Source of the DNA: CBDCWO01 sp965223405
GTDB lineage: Bacteria; Bacteroidota; Bacteroidia; Chitinophagales; Saprospiraceae
Length of the DNA: 64,000 nt
Direction: 5' to 3'
NCBI GenBank assembly: GCA_965223405.1
Contig: CBDCWO010000006.1
Location: 5,146,001 to 5,210,000 of the forward strand
In this document: piece after piece, positions 44,082 through 52,850 of the stretch
How positions within the stretch are numbered: position 1 is the first letter of the stretch
Layout of the letters: each line of letters begins with the position of its first letter
Program-made: the position numbers and the translations under genes
The notes under the pieces: generated by a model
Seen by the model: the letters and a program-made list of their open reading frames with translations, nothing else
Told to the model about the DNA's origin: nothing
The model's database searches: none

Positions 44082-45731
44082 CTATTTCCTTATTACTATT
44101 TTTTGTGTCAAAGTCGTGCTATCTCCAATTAACATCAGTAAGTAGGTACCTGCATTCAATCCTTGTAAATTAATTTGAAATTGATGCGGTCCTACCATAT
44201 TTTGCGATTTTGAATTCAATATTTGTCTGCCTGCCAAATCAAAAAGTTTATAAGAAATCGGCATAGGATTATCTACCTCCAGATCGACACTAATCAATCC
44301 ATTATAAACAGGATTTGGAAATACCTTTAACGATATACCTGCCTTTCTCAAAGCTGGATTAACAGATGTCGAAATAACTAGGTTGCCAAAGTATCCATAG
44401 GCATCCAGAGCAGTCCAGCCTAATGCCCAGTTGTTGTCATTGCCAAAAGCCCCGCGATAGGCTGTATTTTCAAACCAATTATCACTGGGGATATCCGCTC
44501 CGGATAAGGCAGGGGACCCGGTATTAGGTCTGGGATCGAGCATGCCATTAGGAGATCTTCCAATACCTGCCAATTCCGGATCAGTCAGGGTGTTTCCATT
44601 GTTGACCAGACTATCAATAAGGACTTGAGGATTACCGTCTCCATTGACAATAGCAACAATGTCGGATAACTCATTTCCGGCTCCAAATCCAAACCACAAG
44701 TTGTTCTTAAATACAATATCTCCATCCAGCAGTCGCTGATAAGAATCTTGTTCTGAGGCATTTTGCAGATGAATGGCCTGATTTCCAAAGTCTGTGAAAA
44801 TTGAGTTTATATAGGTAGCTGCCGCGTCGTTTCGAATTAAGAACGTATTGGATTTTTCTCTTTTACCATTGGCACCTGCACCAATGTAAGTTGCGTTATA
44901 GATTTTGGGGTTTACTTTAGGAGTAAGGTCGACTGCTTCAGATCCATCGTGTTCTCCACCGTTGTTGCCGTTATCTTCTTCTTGAATAGTAAACCAGAAT
45001 TGTCCACGACCATTCCAGGATTGATCGTAATCGTAGGAATCATCACCGCAGAAAGCGACCACGGCATGTTTTACATCCACGGTACCCCCAAACCACTCGA
45101 TACCGTCATCGGAGTTAGAAATAACTTCGACAAAATTGATGCTTGTTCCACTCCCGACTCCACCGAGAGTCAACCCGTTAATTTCATTATCCGGACCTAA
45201 TTCAGCGCCTCCGTGTCGAATGGACACATATTTTAAGGTCCCGGAATTATCCTGATCGTTGGTTCCCCCGTAAGTAGCTCTACCTTCGGTAGAAGGGATA
45301 CCTTCAATATTATCGATACCTCCATCCTGACCGACCGTGGCATCTCCCAGGATGACTAACCCTCCCCACAGTCCTTTGTCAGAAACAAGTAAGTCTGAAT
45401 TGTCATTGATATCATCCAGTTCAGCCGTAAAAATGATGGGTTTATCTGCTGTTCCGATGGCATTTATTTTAGCTCCTTTAGTAATGATCAGAGCAGAGGC
45501 AATGTCATCGTTTGAAGGTTGATTGAGTCCCTTGATGACCGTCCCTGCTTCAATGGTTAATTCACCACCGGCTTCGAGGAATACAAATCCATCCAGGAAA
45601 TAGATCGTATCTTTTGACCATAAATAACTTGCGGTGTCCAATACCGAGTCACTAATAATTCGCGATTGACCATAGCCAGAGATACTTATTGATAAAATAA
45701 CTAAAATATAGAAGGGTATTCCTGTTTTCAT
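44082..45731 (-). CDS. T9SS type A sorting-domain exported protein with right-handed beta-helix-like body
   Basis: 549 residues. Signal peptide MKTGIPFYILVILSISISGYGQ. The body has parallel-beta-helix-like, Gly/Asp-rich stretches (LTIEAGTVIKG, LKYVSIRHGGAELGPDNEIN, NFVEVISNSDDGIEWFGG). The C-terminal ~80 residues (ISLKVFPNPVYNGLISVDLE, ISYKLFDLAGRQIL, LNAGTYLLMLIG) are a T9SS type A sorting domain, so it is sent to the cell surface or outside. Function unknown. Similar proteins are often found beside TonB receptors, with which it may form a binding unit; a terminator lies between the two genes. Confidence 0.85.
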   Translation of the reverse strand: MKTGIPFYILVILSISISGYGQSRIISDSVLDTASYLWSKDTIYFLDGFVFLEAGGELTIEAGTVIKGLNQPSNDDIASALIITKGAKINAIGTADKPIIFTAELDDINDNSDLLVSDKGLWGGLVILGDATVGQDGGIDNIEGIPSTEGRATYGGTNDQDNSGTLKYVSIRHGGAELGPDNEINGLTLGGVGSGTSINFVEVISNSDDGIEWFGGTVDVKHAVVAFCGDDSYDYDQSWNGRGQFWFTIQEEDNGNNGGEHDGSEAVDLTPKVNPKIYNATYIGAGANGKREKSNTFLIRNDAAATYINSIFTDFGNQAIHLQNASEQDSYQRLLDGDIVFKNNLWFGFGAGNELSDIVAIVNGDGNPQVLIDSLVNNGNTLTDPELAGIGRSPNGMLDPRPNTGSPALSGADIPSDNWFENTAYRGAFGNDNNWALGWTALDAYGYFGNLVISTSVNPALRKAGISLKVFPNPVYNGLISVDLEVDNPMPISYKLFDLAGRQILNSKSQNMVGPHQFQINLQGLNAGTYLLMLIGDSTTLTQKIVIRK

Positions 45732-46056
45732 ATAAATGTTTTTCTAATCAATTATGCTACAAAGAAATAACCGGGAGTTAAAGAGGAGGTTAATTGAAGG
45801 TTAAGAAATTGTAAACAAAAGGCAACCACATCAGATGTAAATCAGGGACTTCAACCGTGGAAATACAAAAGTGTTCTCTACATTAATCGATAAATATTGC
45901 TTTTGGATTTTTAAAATTTATTGGAATATGGCAATATGTCGACCCTTTGAATTTTGCCTCAGAGAAATATTGATTTTTCTCATATATGAATTGCTTTTAA
46001 ATTCCTTAAATGAAAAATATAGTCTTAACTTTACGCCCCGTAACATGATAAACTAG
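45732..46056. other. divergent intergenic region before pyrG
   Basis: 325 AT-rich bases between the T9SS protein (minus) and pyrG (plus), holding both promoters. A 61-codon frame ending at the pyrG start looks spurious. I see no structured RNA or strong dyad. Confidence 0.4.
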
Positions 46057-47673
46057 ATGAAAACGAAACACATTTTTGTTACGGGGGGTGTAACTTCTTC
46101 TCTTGGTAAAGGAATCATCTCTGCATCTCTGGCAAAACTTTTACAGGCACGAGGATTTTCAGTGACTATACAGAAACTAGATCCATACATTAATGTGGAT
46201 CCCGGCACACTTAATCCCTATGAGCATGGTGAATGTTATGTAACTGATGACGGAGCAGAAACAGACTTGGACTTGGGGCACTACGAGCGTTTTCTAGGGG
46301 TTCCTACTTCCCAATCCAACAATGTAACTACCGGAAGAATCTATCTAACCGTCATTGAAAAAGAACGAGCGGGTGCTTTTTTGGGTAAAACGGTGCAGGT
46401 AATTCCACATATCACCGACGAGATTAAAAGAAGGATCTTATTGCTGGAAGAAGATGATAAATACGACATAATTATTACCGAAATCGGAGGAACCGTTGGA
46501 GACATTGAGTCCTTACCCTATTTGGAAGCACTTAGACAATTAAGGTTCGATTTAGGGAAAGAGAATTGCCTCACGATTCATTTGACTTTGATTCCCTATC
46601 TGGCGGCAGCCAAAGAACTTAAAACAAAGCCTACCCAACATTCAGTCAAACAACTATTGGAAACCGGTATTCAACCCGATATCCTGGTGTGCAGAACTGA
46701 GCATCATCTCCCAAAAGAAATTCGAGCCAAGCTGGCCCTATTTTGTAATGTTGATGAAAAATCGGTAATTGAGGCCATTGATGCGGAGACCATTTATGAC
46801 GTTCCTTTATTGATGCTTAAAGAAAAACTGGATCGTATTGTATTACAAAAATTTCGCTTGAGACAATCGGGAACTCCTGAAATGGGAGCGTGGATTGAGT
46901 TTTTAGGAAGGTTAAAGAATCCCTTAAGAGAAGTAAATATTGGCCTGGTTGGAAAATACAATGAACTGCCTGATGCCTATAAATCGATCTATGAGTCGTT
47001 TGTACATGCAGGAACTGTGCACGAATGTAAGGTAAGAGTTAAGGCTATCCATAGCCAGGATATCGAACATACGAATGATCTTGAAAAAATGCTGGATGGA
47101 CTAGATGGAGTCTTAGTAGCTCCGGGATTTGGAGAAAGGGGTATTGATGGTAAATTGAAAGCAATCCAATATGTTAGAGAAAAGAAAGTTCCTTTTTTTG
47201 GTATTTGCTTGGGTTTGCAGTGTGCTGTGGTAGAATATGCCCGCAATGTACTGGATTTAAAAAATGCCCATTCGACCGAAGTATATCCGGCAACCAAGTA
47301 TCCGGTTATTGATCTTATGGAAGGTCAAAAAAAGATTACAAAGAAAGGAGGAACAATGCGACTAGGTGCCTATAAGTGTGAGCTAGTACCTAAAACACTT
47401 ATATATCGAGCATATAAAACCAAGCATATCTCAGAAAGACACCGACATCGATATGAGTTCAATAATAAATACCTCAAGCTGTTCAGCCATTCGGGCTTTC
47501 TCCCAAGTGGTGTAAATCCTGAATCTGAGTTAGTTGAAGCCATGGAACTCCAGAGTCATCCCTGGTTTGTAGGGGTCCAGTTTCACCCGGAATTAAAAAG
47601 TATAGTTGAAAAACCACATCCATTATTTACAGCCTTCGTGGGTGCATGTATCGAGTACAAAAATAAAAAGTAG
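46057..47673 (+). CDS. pyrG: CTP synthase
   Basis: 538 residues. The amidoligase domain starts KHIFVTGGVTSSLGKGI with KLDPYINVDPGTLNPYEHGE and DDGAETDLDLGHYERF. The glutaminase domain follows from about 293, with nucleophile C384 in FFGICLGLQ and H510/E512 in GVQFHPEL. It converts UTP to CTP with glutamine and ATP in the cytoplasm. Monocistronic as far as visible; 325-bp leader. Confidence 0.98.
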   Translation: MKTKHIFVTGGVTSSLGKGIISASLAKLLQARGFSVTIQKLDPYINVDPGTLNPYEHGECYVTDDGAETDLDLGHYERFLGVPTSQSNNVTTGRIYLTVIEKERAGAFLGKTVQVIPHITDEIKRRILLLEEDDKYDIIITEIGGTVGDIESLPYLEALRQLRFDLGKENCLTIHLTLIPYLAAAKELKTKPTQHSVKQLLETGIQPDILVCRTEHHLPKEIRAKLALFCNVDEKSVIEAIDAETIYDVPLLMLKEKLDRIVLQKFRLRQSGTPEMGAWIEFLGRLKNPLREVNIGLVGKYNELPDAYKSIYESFVHAGTVHECKVRVKAIHSQDIEHTNDLEKMLDGLDGVLVAPGFGERGIDGKLKAIQYVREKKVPFFGICLGLQCAVVEYARNVLDLKNAHSTEVYPATKYPVIDLMEGQKKITKKGGTMRLGAYKCELVPKTLIYRAYKTKHISERHRHRYEFNNKYLKLFSHSGFLPSGVNPESELVEAMELQSHPWFVGVQFHPELKSIVEKPHPLFTAFVGACIEYKNKK

Positions 47674-48154
47674 TCTCCAGGCGGTGCTATATTGACTGAT
47701 TGTAGCTTATGCAGATATGGCTATTTTGTAAAAAGACTACTATTTTGACTTCCAATACCTAACTGAAAGAATCAAATATATAATAAGTCTGATAAACTAC
47801 CAATTTTAGTTTCTAAGCTCGGGAAATAATGGCGAAAAAACCGTTTTCTGAACCCAGTATCGGATCAACTCTGATAGGACAGATCAGCCATTTTTTAATA
47901 CTCAATTTCCCAGAGAAGAAATAGTACAATTTAGGGCTAAGAATGACTTGATTGCTGATTATAGTATTAAATACGGTCTTGATACGTAAGTATTTAGCAA
48001 TTAGTACGTTATTATTCGGAATGCCAAATTAAAGCAGATTGTTCTACAAAGTCGATCTCACCCATCTGAAGTGTTAACATCTTAGAACCAATCAGCACAA
48101 CTTCCAGAACTATCCATAAGTGGTACTTTTTTTGTATAACAATCATCTAGAGGA
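47674..48154. other. intergenic region
   Basis: 481 bases between pyrG and the glycosyltransferase gene. The longest credible small frame I can read is 31 codons (ATG at 47829), too short to support. No tRNA, hairpin terminator or repeat recognised. Confidence 0.4.
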
Positions 48155-49612
48155 TTGATTAATGTGAAAATACCCATTTTCAGTGTGAATGCATTTAGGC
48201 AGATAGATTTTAAATTATTATTCAAACGGGTAGGGATTCCTGTTCATTTGTTTTTGATAAGCCTGGTACTTCTGGTGAGAGTTGAGCCCTATTTTTGGGA
48301 TACGATTCAATTTGGATCCCTGCATCCTGAATGGTTTATCCAAACCAATTTTTCAAGTTTTATTCTCCCTGATCAAATCGATAGTGGCCATCCACCCACT
48401 TTTGGTCTCTACATAGCTATTATGTGGAAATTGTTGGGCAAGTCATTGATAACTTCACATCTGGCCATGCTGCCTTTTCTTTTTATTTTTACATACTATG
48501 CTCAGAAGATTGCCCTCCTTTTCTTTAATGATGGGATGGTTGTATGGATGATTGCCATTTTAGTCCTGGACACTACTTTTTTGGCACAAGCTACACTCAT
48601 TTCGCCGGATGTTCCGCTATGTGCTTTCTTCTTGATGGCATTATATGGTATATGGAATAGAAAGTCGATTCCCAAATTACTTGGGGCTTTTGGACTAGCT
48701 TTAATTAGTCTACGTGGGATATCCATTTTAGGGGGACTTATAATGTACGAATGTTGGCTGATTTATTACTATTCAGACAATCGATCTTTGAATACTATTT
48801 GGGGAAGACTGAAAGATTTTTCCTTAGGTGTTTTCTTTGCGCTGACCTTTCTTATTATTCATTATTTGACCAAAGGTTGGATTGGGTATCACGATAGTTC
48901 TCCCTGGGCACCGAGTTTCGCTTTTACTAATTTAGATGGATTCATTAAAAACGTTGGGGTGATGTTGTGGCGTATGATAGATTTTGGCCATATCTTTATT
49001 TTAGCCCCTGTCTTGTGGATCATTTCAAACATTCAGAATAGTCCTAATTTCAGAAAAATAAAACAGATCTCAGGGCTTTTATTTTTCATGTTTCTAATTT
49101 TGGTGCCACAACTATTTTATGAGGGTTTGCTTGCTCATCGCTATTTTTTGCCCTTTTATTTAACCATGTCCATTCTATGTCTTTACGGGCTGTCTTTATT
49201 TATTAAAAACCGCACCTGGGCTTCAATAATTGCGATGATCTGCTTATTAGGGATGTTGTCTGGAAATCTGTGGAGGTATCCTCGACATATAGCCCAAGGT
49301 TGGGATTCAAGTCTAACCTACTTACCCTATAATGGTTTGATGAAGGAAGCAAAAACGTACATAGACAATTTGCAAATTCCTCGAAGTTTGATCGGTACCG
49401 CATTCCCGAATCTTAGGTCGGAGTATTTTACACATTTAAATCAAAATCGCGAGTTGTTTAAACCCAAGGATCTTGGCCGTGATCAGTACATTCTTTATTC
49501 TAATGTTATGAATGAATTTAGTGATTCTGAAATCGAACAACTATTTTTGCAATGGGATGCCTTGAAAGTATGGAGAAAAGGAAATGTTGAAGTGATTTTG
49601 TTTAAGCGCTAA
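48155..49612 (+). CDS. GT39/ArnT-like membrane glycosyltransferase
   Basis: 485 residues with about 11 membrane helices. The periplasmic acidic loop WDTIQFGSLHPEWF and following DSGHPPTFGLYIAIMWKLLG resemble the first-loop Asp/His motif of polyprenyl-phosphate-sugar transferases (PMT/ArnT, GT-C fold). LISPDVPLCAFFLMALYG and a late soluble C-terminal domain also fit. It would move a sugar from a lipid carrier to a protein or lipid outside the inner membrane. The listed start is TTG; a GTG three codons later is an alternative. No cell-wall gene cluster surrounds it. Confidence 0.7.
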   Translation: MINVKIPIFSVNAFRQIDFKLLFKRVGIPVHLFLISLVLLVRVEPYFWDTIQFGSLHPEWFIQTNFSSFILPDQIDSGHPPTFGLYIAIMWKLLGKSLITSHLAMLPFLFIFTYYAQKIALLFFNDGMVVWMIAILVLDTTFLAQATLISPDVPLCAFFLMALYGIWNRKSIPKLLGAFGLALISLRGISILGGLIMYECWLIYYYSDNRSLNTIWGRLKDFSLGVFFALTFLIIHYLTKGWIGYHDSSPWAPSFAFTNLDGFIKNVGVMLWRMIDFGHIFILAPVLWIISNIQNSPNFRKIKQISGLLFFMFLILVPQLFYEGLLAHRYFLPFYLTMSILCLYGLSLFIKNRTWASIIAMICLLGMLSGNLWRYPRHIAQGWDSSLTYLPYNGLMKEAKTYIDNLQIPRSLIGTAFPNLRSEYFTHLNQNRELFKPKDLGRDQYILYSNVMNEFSDSEIEQLFLQWDALKVWRKGNVEVILFKR

Positions 49613-49789
49613 TATTCGGAAAATCATCATATCGGATTTTATTTTTCTATCAGCTTATAATTACGGATCCTCCTAGAAAGTTATTGTAGACTATATATGG
49701 GATAGTTACTTTTACGATGCAGCGGAAAGGATTACTTTGAAACTAAGGCGCACAACGAATACAAAGTAGTAACATTTTAAATGACTTCG

Positions 49790-50323
49790 ATGAGAAAATT
49801 AGTTCTGGATGAACTGGGAAGATTATCAATAGAGGCATATAAAAAGTTGCCTAAATACCCGGTATCTATCGTGCTTGACAACATTCGTTCAGGCATGAAT
49901 GTTGGTTCTGTGTTCAGATCGGTTGACGCATTTAAGATGAAGCATATTTATCTAACGGGGATAACCCCTCAGCCTCCACACCGCGAAATCCTTAAAACGG
50001 CAATCGGAGCAACTCAATCCGTATCATGGACCTACCATCCGGACGTGGTGGGCCTGATAAATGACCTAAAGGAAAAGGGATCCCGAATTGCAATGGTTGA
50101 ACAAACTTCAGACTCGGTTTCATTGGAAAAGGTAAATTTTGATGTAGATCAACATTTAGTTTTTGTATTTGGAAATGAGGTAAATGGTATAACCCCGGGA
50201 GTTTTACCCATTGCAGATCTGGCAGTTGAAATACCTCAATTTGGTACCAAACATTCATTAAATGTTGCAGTGGCTACCGGGATCGTTCTCTGGCATTATG
50301 TGGCCAAATACCTAAGTGATTGA
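49790..50323 (+). CDS. SpoU/TrmH-family RNA methyltransferase
   Basis: 177 residues from the second Met (MRKLVLDELGRLS); the first is at 49781. SPOUT signatures: LDNIRSGMNVGSVFRSVDAF (motif 1, with N and R), FVFGNEVNGITPGVLPIAD (motif 2) and IPQFGTKHSLNVAVATGIVL (motif 3, trefoil knot). Methylates 2'-O ribose in tRNA or rRNA using SAM. Short, lacking an N-terminal RNA-binding extension, like TrmL/TrmH small forms. Convergent with a tiny membrane-peptide gene. Confidence 0.92.
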   Translation: MRKLVLDELGRLSIEAYKKLPKYPVSIVLDNIRSGMNVGSVFRSVDAFKMKHIYLTGITPQPPHREILKTAIGATQSVSWTYHPDVVGLINDLKEKGSRIAMVEQTSDSVSLEKVNFDVDQHLVFVFGNEVNGITPGVLPIADLAVEIPQFGTKHSLNVAVATGIVLWHYVAKYLSD

Positions 50324-50334
50324 CAGATACCTCA

Positions 50335-50514
50335 TTACTCTGATTCGTCCATACCATTGAAGACTTGGAATTGCTCAACCGAGGCATGGTTCACCATATA
50401 CTTATGATACAGAAAGTGCAACCCTTTACTAATACCTGCTATCAAAAACAAAAACAACACCACAACTAGTAAGGCCAGTAATTCATCACTGACATTGCCG
50501 ACACGAAGTAACAT
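50335..50514 (-). CDS. 59-residue single-pass membrane protein
   Basis: An ATG at 50514 opens 59 codons to TAA at 50335. The peptide begins MLLRVGNVSDELLALLVVVL, continues FLFLIAGISKGLHFLYHKYM and ends HASVEQFQVFNGMDESE. One clear hydrophobic helix (about 12-28) is flanked by a basic and then an acidic segment, as in genuine small membrane proteins. It fills the gap between the SpoU gene and the cyclase gene. No family known. Support is composition and fit only. Confidence 0.45.
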   Translation of the reverse strand: MLLRVGNVSDELLALLVVVLFLFLIAGISKGLHFLYHKYMVNHASVEQFQVFNGMDESE

Positions 50515-50690
50515 GATTGTTTTTTGTACAATTTACAGATATTTCTAATGACAATCAAGATATTAAGTTCATCTTTTATATGCCAAACAACAATTTCTTA
50601 TGTGTTAATGAGATTATGTTACAAACATAGTAATATGTAACGTATAACTGGAAAGTCACCGGGCTATTATATTGATTTATCGAGGGGTAA

Positions 50691-52748
50691 TTACCTTGGA
50701 TGGAAGGTCATCTTTCGTCTAGATGCGAAGTCCTGAAATTTTGGATGATTAATCAGTGATTCCGAAAGCGGTAAAGACTGTAATGTCAAAGGGTGGAGAC
50801 TTTTATCATCGAAGATGGCCTTTTCCAAATACTGAACTAAAGCAGAAGTGTCTTTGCCATTCCGTATCTGTAATTCCTTCATGAACACACGGTAGGCATC
50901 CGCTACCAGAGTATTTTCTTCATTAATTGCCGCTTCATTTAACTCATCGATTATGCTGGAGTCTTGAGTGTAATCAAACATAAATGAAGCACAAGCATAA
51001 TAAAAAAAAGGATAGTTAAAACTTTCCATTATCCTTTGCATATTTCCGGTGTCAGGGACATGCATATACGCCACAAACAAGTTGACTTTCATTACTTCAT
51101 AATTAGGATATTGTGATATTAAGCTTTTGCCCAAAGCGATTGCCTCCTCTACCTTATTTTCCATGATGAGTATTATAATTTCTGCGATGGGTACTGCGCG
51201 AGATTGAGGATCCAAAAGTTTAGCCTTGTCTAATGCATTCCGGGCTCCCAAAAGATCTCCTTGTGCTGCTAACGATTCTGCCAACCACTGAAAAGCCACT
51301 GCATTGTTGGGCTGGTATTCAATTGCTTGGCGTAGAAATTTGGCTCCTTGATTAAAATCCAATTCCCAAACGGTGTAATACAAGCCCAAAGCGGCATAGG
51401 CATCTGAGTTTTCTGGATCCAATCGCAGGGCCTTTTCAGCATGTATTTTAGCTTGGGTATAACCATATCTTTTGTCCTGGATAAATTCATTATCCGTCAT
51501 GGATATGTAGGTCAACCCAATTCCGGAATAGGCATTTGCATACTGCGGATCTAATTCAATGGCTTGCTGATAGAGGTGTATCGCTTCAGTCTGGCTTTCA
51601 AATGTTCTTTTACCCCATTCTGATCGCGCTTTGGAATACTTCCGGTAAGCTTCCAAGTTCTCAGTAGGAATTTTTTCTATCCTATTTTGTGACTGGGAAG
51701 TGAGCCTGATTGACAACTTTTGTGCAACCTTTTTGGCGACTTCAGTTTGGATGGCAAAAACATCATCCAACATACGATCAAAGTATTCTGAATATACTTG
51801 TTTCCCTTCAGCAGCATCAACCAGATGTACTCGAACCCTTAATTTATCATTGGATTGTGCAACATTACCAGTCAATAAATGCCGTACTCCAAGTTGTGAA
51901 CTTATTTTATCCTCATCCAGGTCTTGGGTATTAAATTTTTTACTGGAATTAAAGGAGATCACCTTAAGATCCTGAATTGCGGTAAGGTGAGTGAGTATAT
52001 CCTGGGCAATCCCATGGCTGAAGTATTGTTGATCCGGTTGGTTATTCAAATTATCAAAAGGCAACACCGCGATGGAATTAAAGGCGAGTTTGGCTTGAGG
52101 GCCTGTAATAAATCCTCGCGTTCCCAATACTATGGCAATGATTCCAACTCCAATACCGATCCAGATCCATGGTTTTACAAAAATACTTTGGATATTGGAT
52201 TTTTCAGCGAACTTTCCTTTTAGTTCTTCTTTTTTTGGAACTATAAGACCTTCGCCGGTCAGTGCAAAAACCTGTTGGGGTTCGTAAATATTTTTAAACT
52301 CAAAACTTCCTAATGGAGTTAGTTTAAAGTCTCCCTTGTTCTTGACTTGATCATTGATCACTTTGGATAGGAGAATACTTCCGGGAACACCCATCGATTC
52401 GATCCTGGAAGCAATGTTAATACTATCTCCAAAGACATTATTGCTTTCATAAATGACTTCCCCACTGTGCAATCCTATTCTTACCGGCACAACCGGGGTC
52501 AATGAGTTAAACTCTTTTTGAAGCTGGGACGCACATTGCACCGCTTGATGTGCGCTTATAAATGTTGCCAGGCAGCCATCACCATAATATTGGTCAATTT
52601 GGCCTCCATAATCCGGCACCATCCTATCCAGAGCAGATTTAAAGCTATTGAGTATCGTAAGGGCCAAGGGTTCATTTTCCTGCATCAATTTGGAATACCC
52701 GGCAATGTCGGCAAATAATATGGCGGCAAGCTTTCGTTGATTACTCAT
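50691..52748 (-). CDS. class III nucleotide cyclase - TM - TolB-like/TPR protein (paralogue 1)
   Basis: 685 residues. Cyclase homology domain ~5-165: metal Asp D14 (LFADIAGYS) and D57 (YYGDG), transition-state N111 and R115 (FGDSINIASRIES). The residues that select ATP or GTP differ from the norm: Q53 where adenylate cyclases have Lys, N104 where they have Asp/Thr. A single membrane helix at ~193-212 (WIWIGIGVGIIAIVLG), then a periplasmic-side TolB/FlgO-like domain (SIAVLPFDNL to ~345), then at least five TPRs (~385-560). Architecture known in bacteria as stress or nutrient-sensing cyclase-like proteins. Adjacent gene is a paralogue. Confidence 0.88.
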   Translation of the reverse strand: MSNQRKLAAILFADIAGYSKLMQENEPLALTILNSFKSALDRMVPDYGGQIDQYYGDGCLATFISAHQAVQCASQLQKEFNSLTPVVPVRIGLHSGEVIYESNNVFGDSINIASRIESMGVPGSILLSKVINDQVKNKGDFKLTPLGSFEFKNIYEPQQVFALTGEGLIVPKKEELKGKFAEKSNIQSIFVKPWIWIGIGVGIIAIVLGTRGFITGPQAKLAFNSIAVLPFDNLNNQPDQQYFSHGIAQDILTHLTAIQDLKVISFNSSKKFNTQDLDEDKISSQLGVRHLLTGNVAQSNDKLRVRVHLVDAAEGKQVYSEYFDRMLDDVFAIQTEVAKKVAQKLSIRLTSQSQNRIEKIPTENLEAYRKYSKARSEWGKRTFESQTEAIHLYQQAIELDPQYANAYSGIGLTYISMTDNEFIQDKRYGYTQAKIHAEKALRLDPENSDAYAALGLYYTVWELDFNQGAKFLRQAIEYQPNNAVAFQWLAESLAAQGDLLGARNALDKAKLLDPQSRAVPIAEIIILIMENKVEEAIALGKSLISQYPNYEVMKVNLFVAYMHVPDTGNMQRIMESFNYPFFYYACASFMFDYTQDSSIIDELNEAAINEENTLVADAYRVFMKELQIRNGKDTSALVQYLEKAIFDDKSLHPLTLQSLPLSESLINHPKFQDFASRRKMTFHPR

Positions 52749-52850
52749 GAGTTAAGATCTAGGTTTGGGTTGGTTGCATATCAGGAACCATGTTGAGATA
52801 TTTATCTATAGTACTAAACGTGCATTTACAACTCTGATATAGGATATCAT

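Noticed and set aside
45871..46056. 61-codon frame ending at the pyrG start
   Set aside because: Composition is that of AT-rich leader DNA; abutting pyrG is coincidental.
47829..47924. 31-codon frame after pyrG
   Set aside because: Too short and without membrane helix, domain or coupling to a neighbour.
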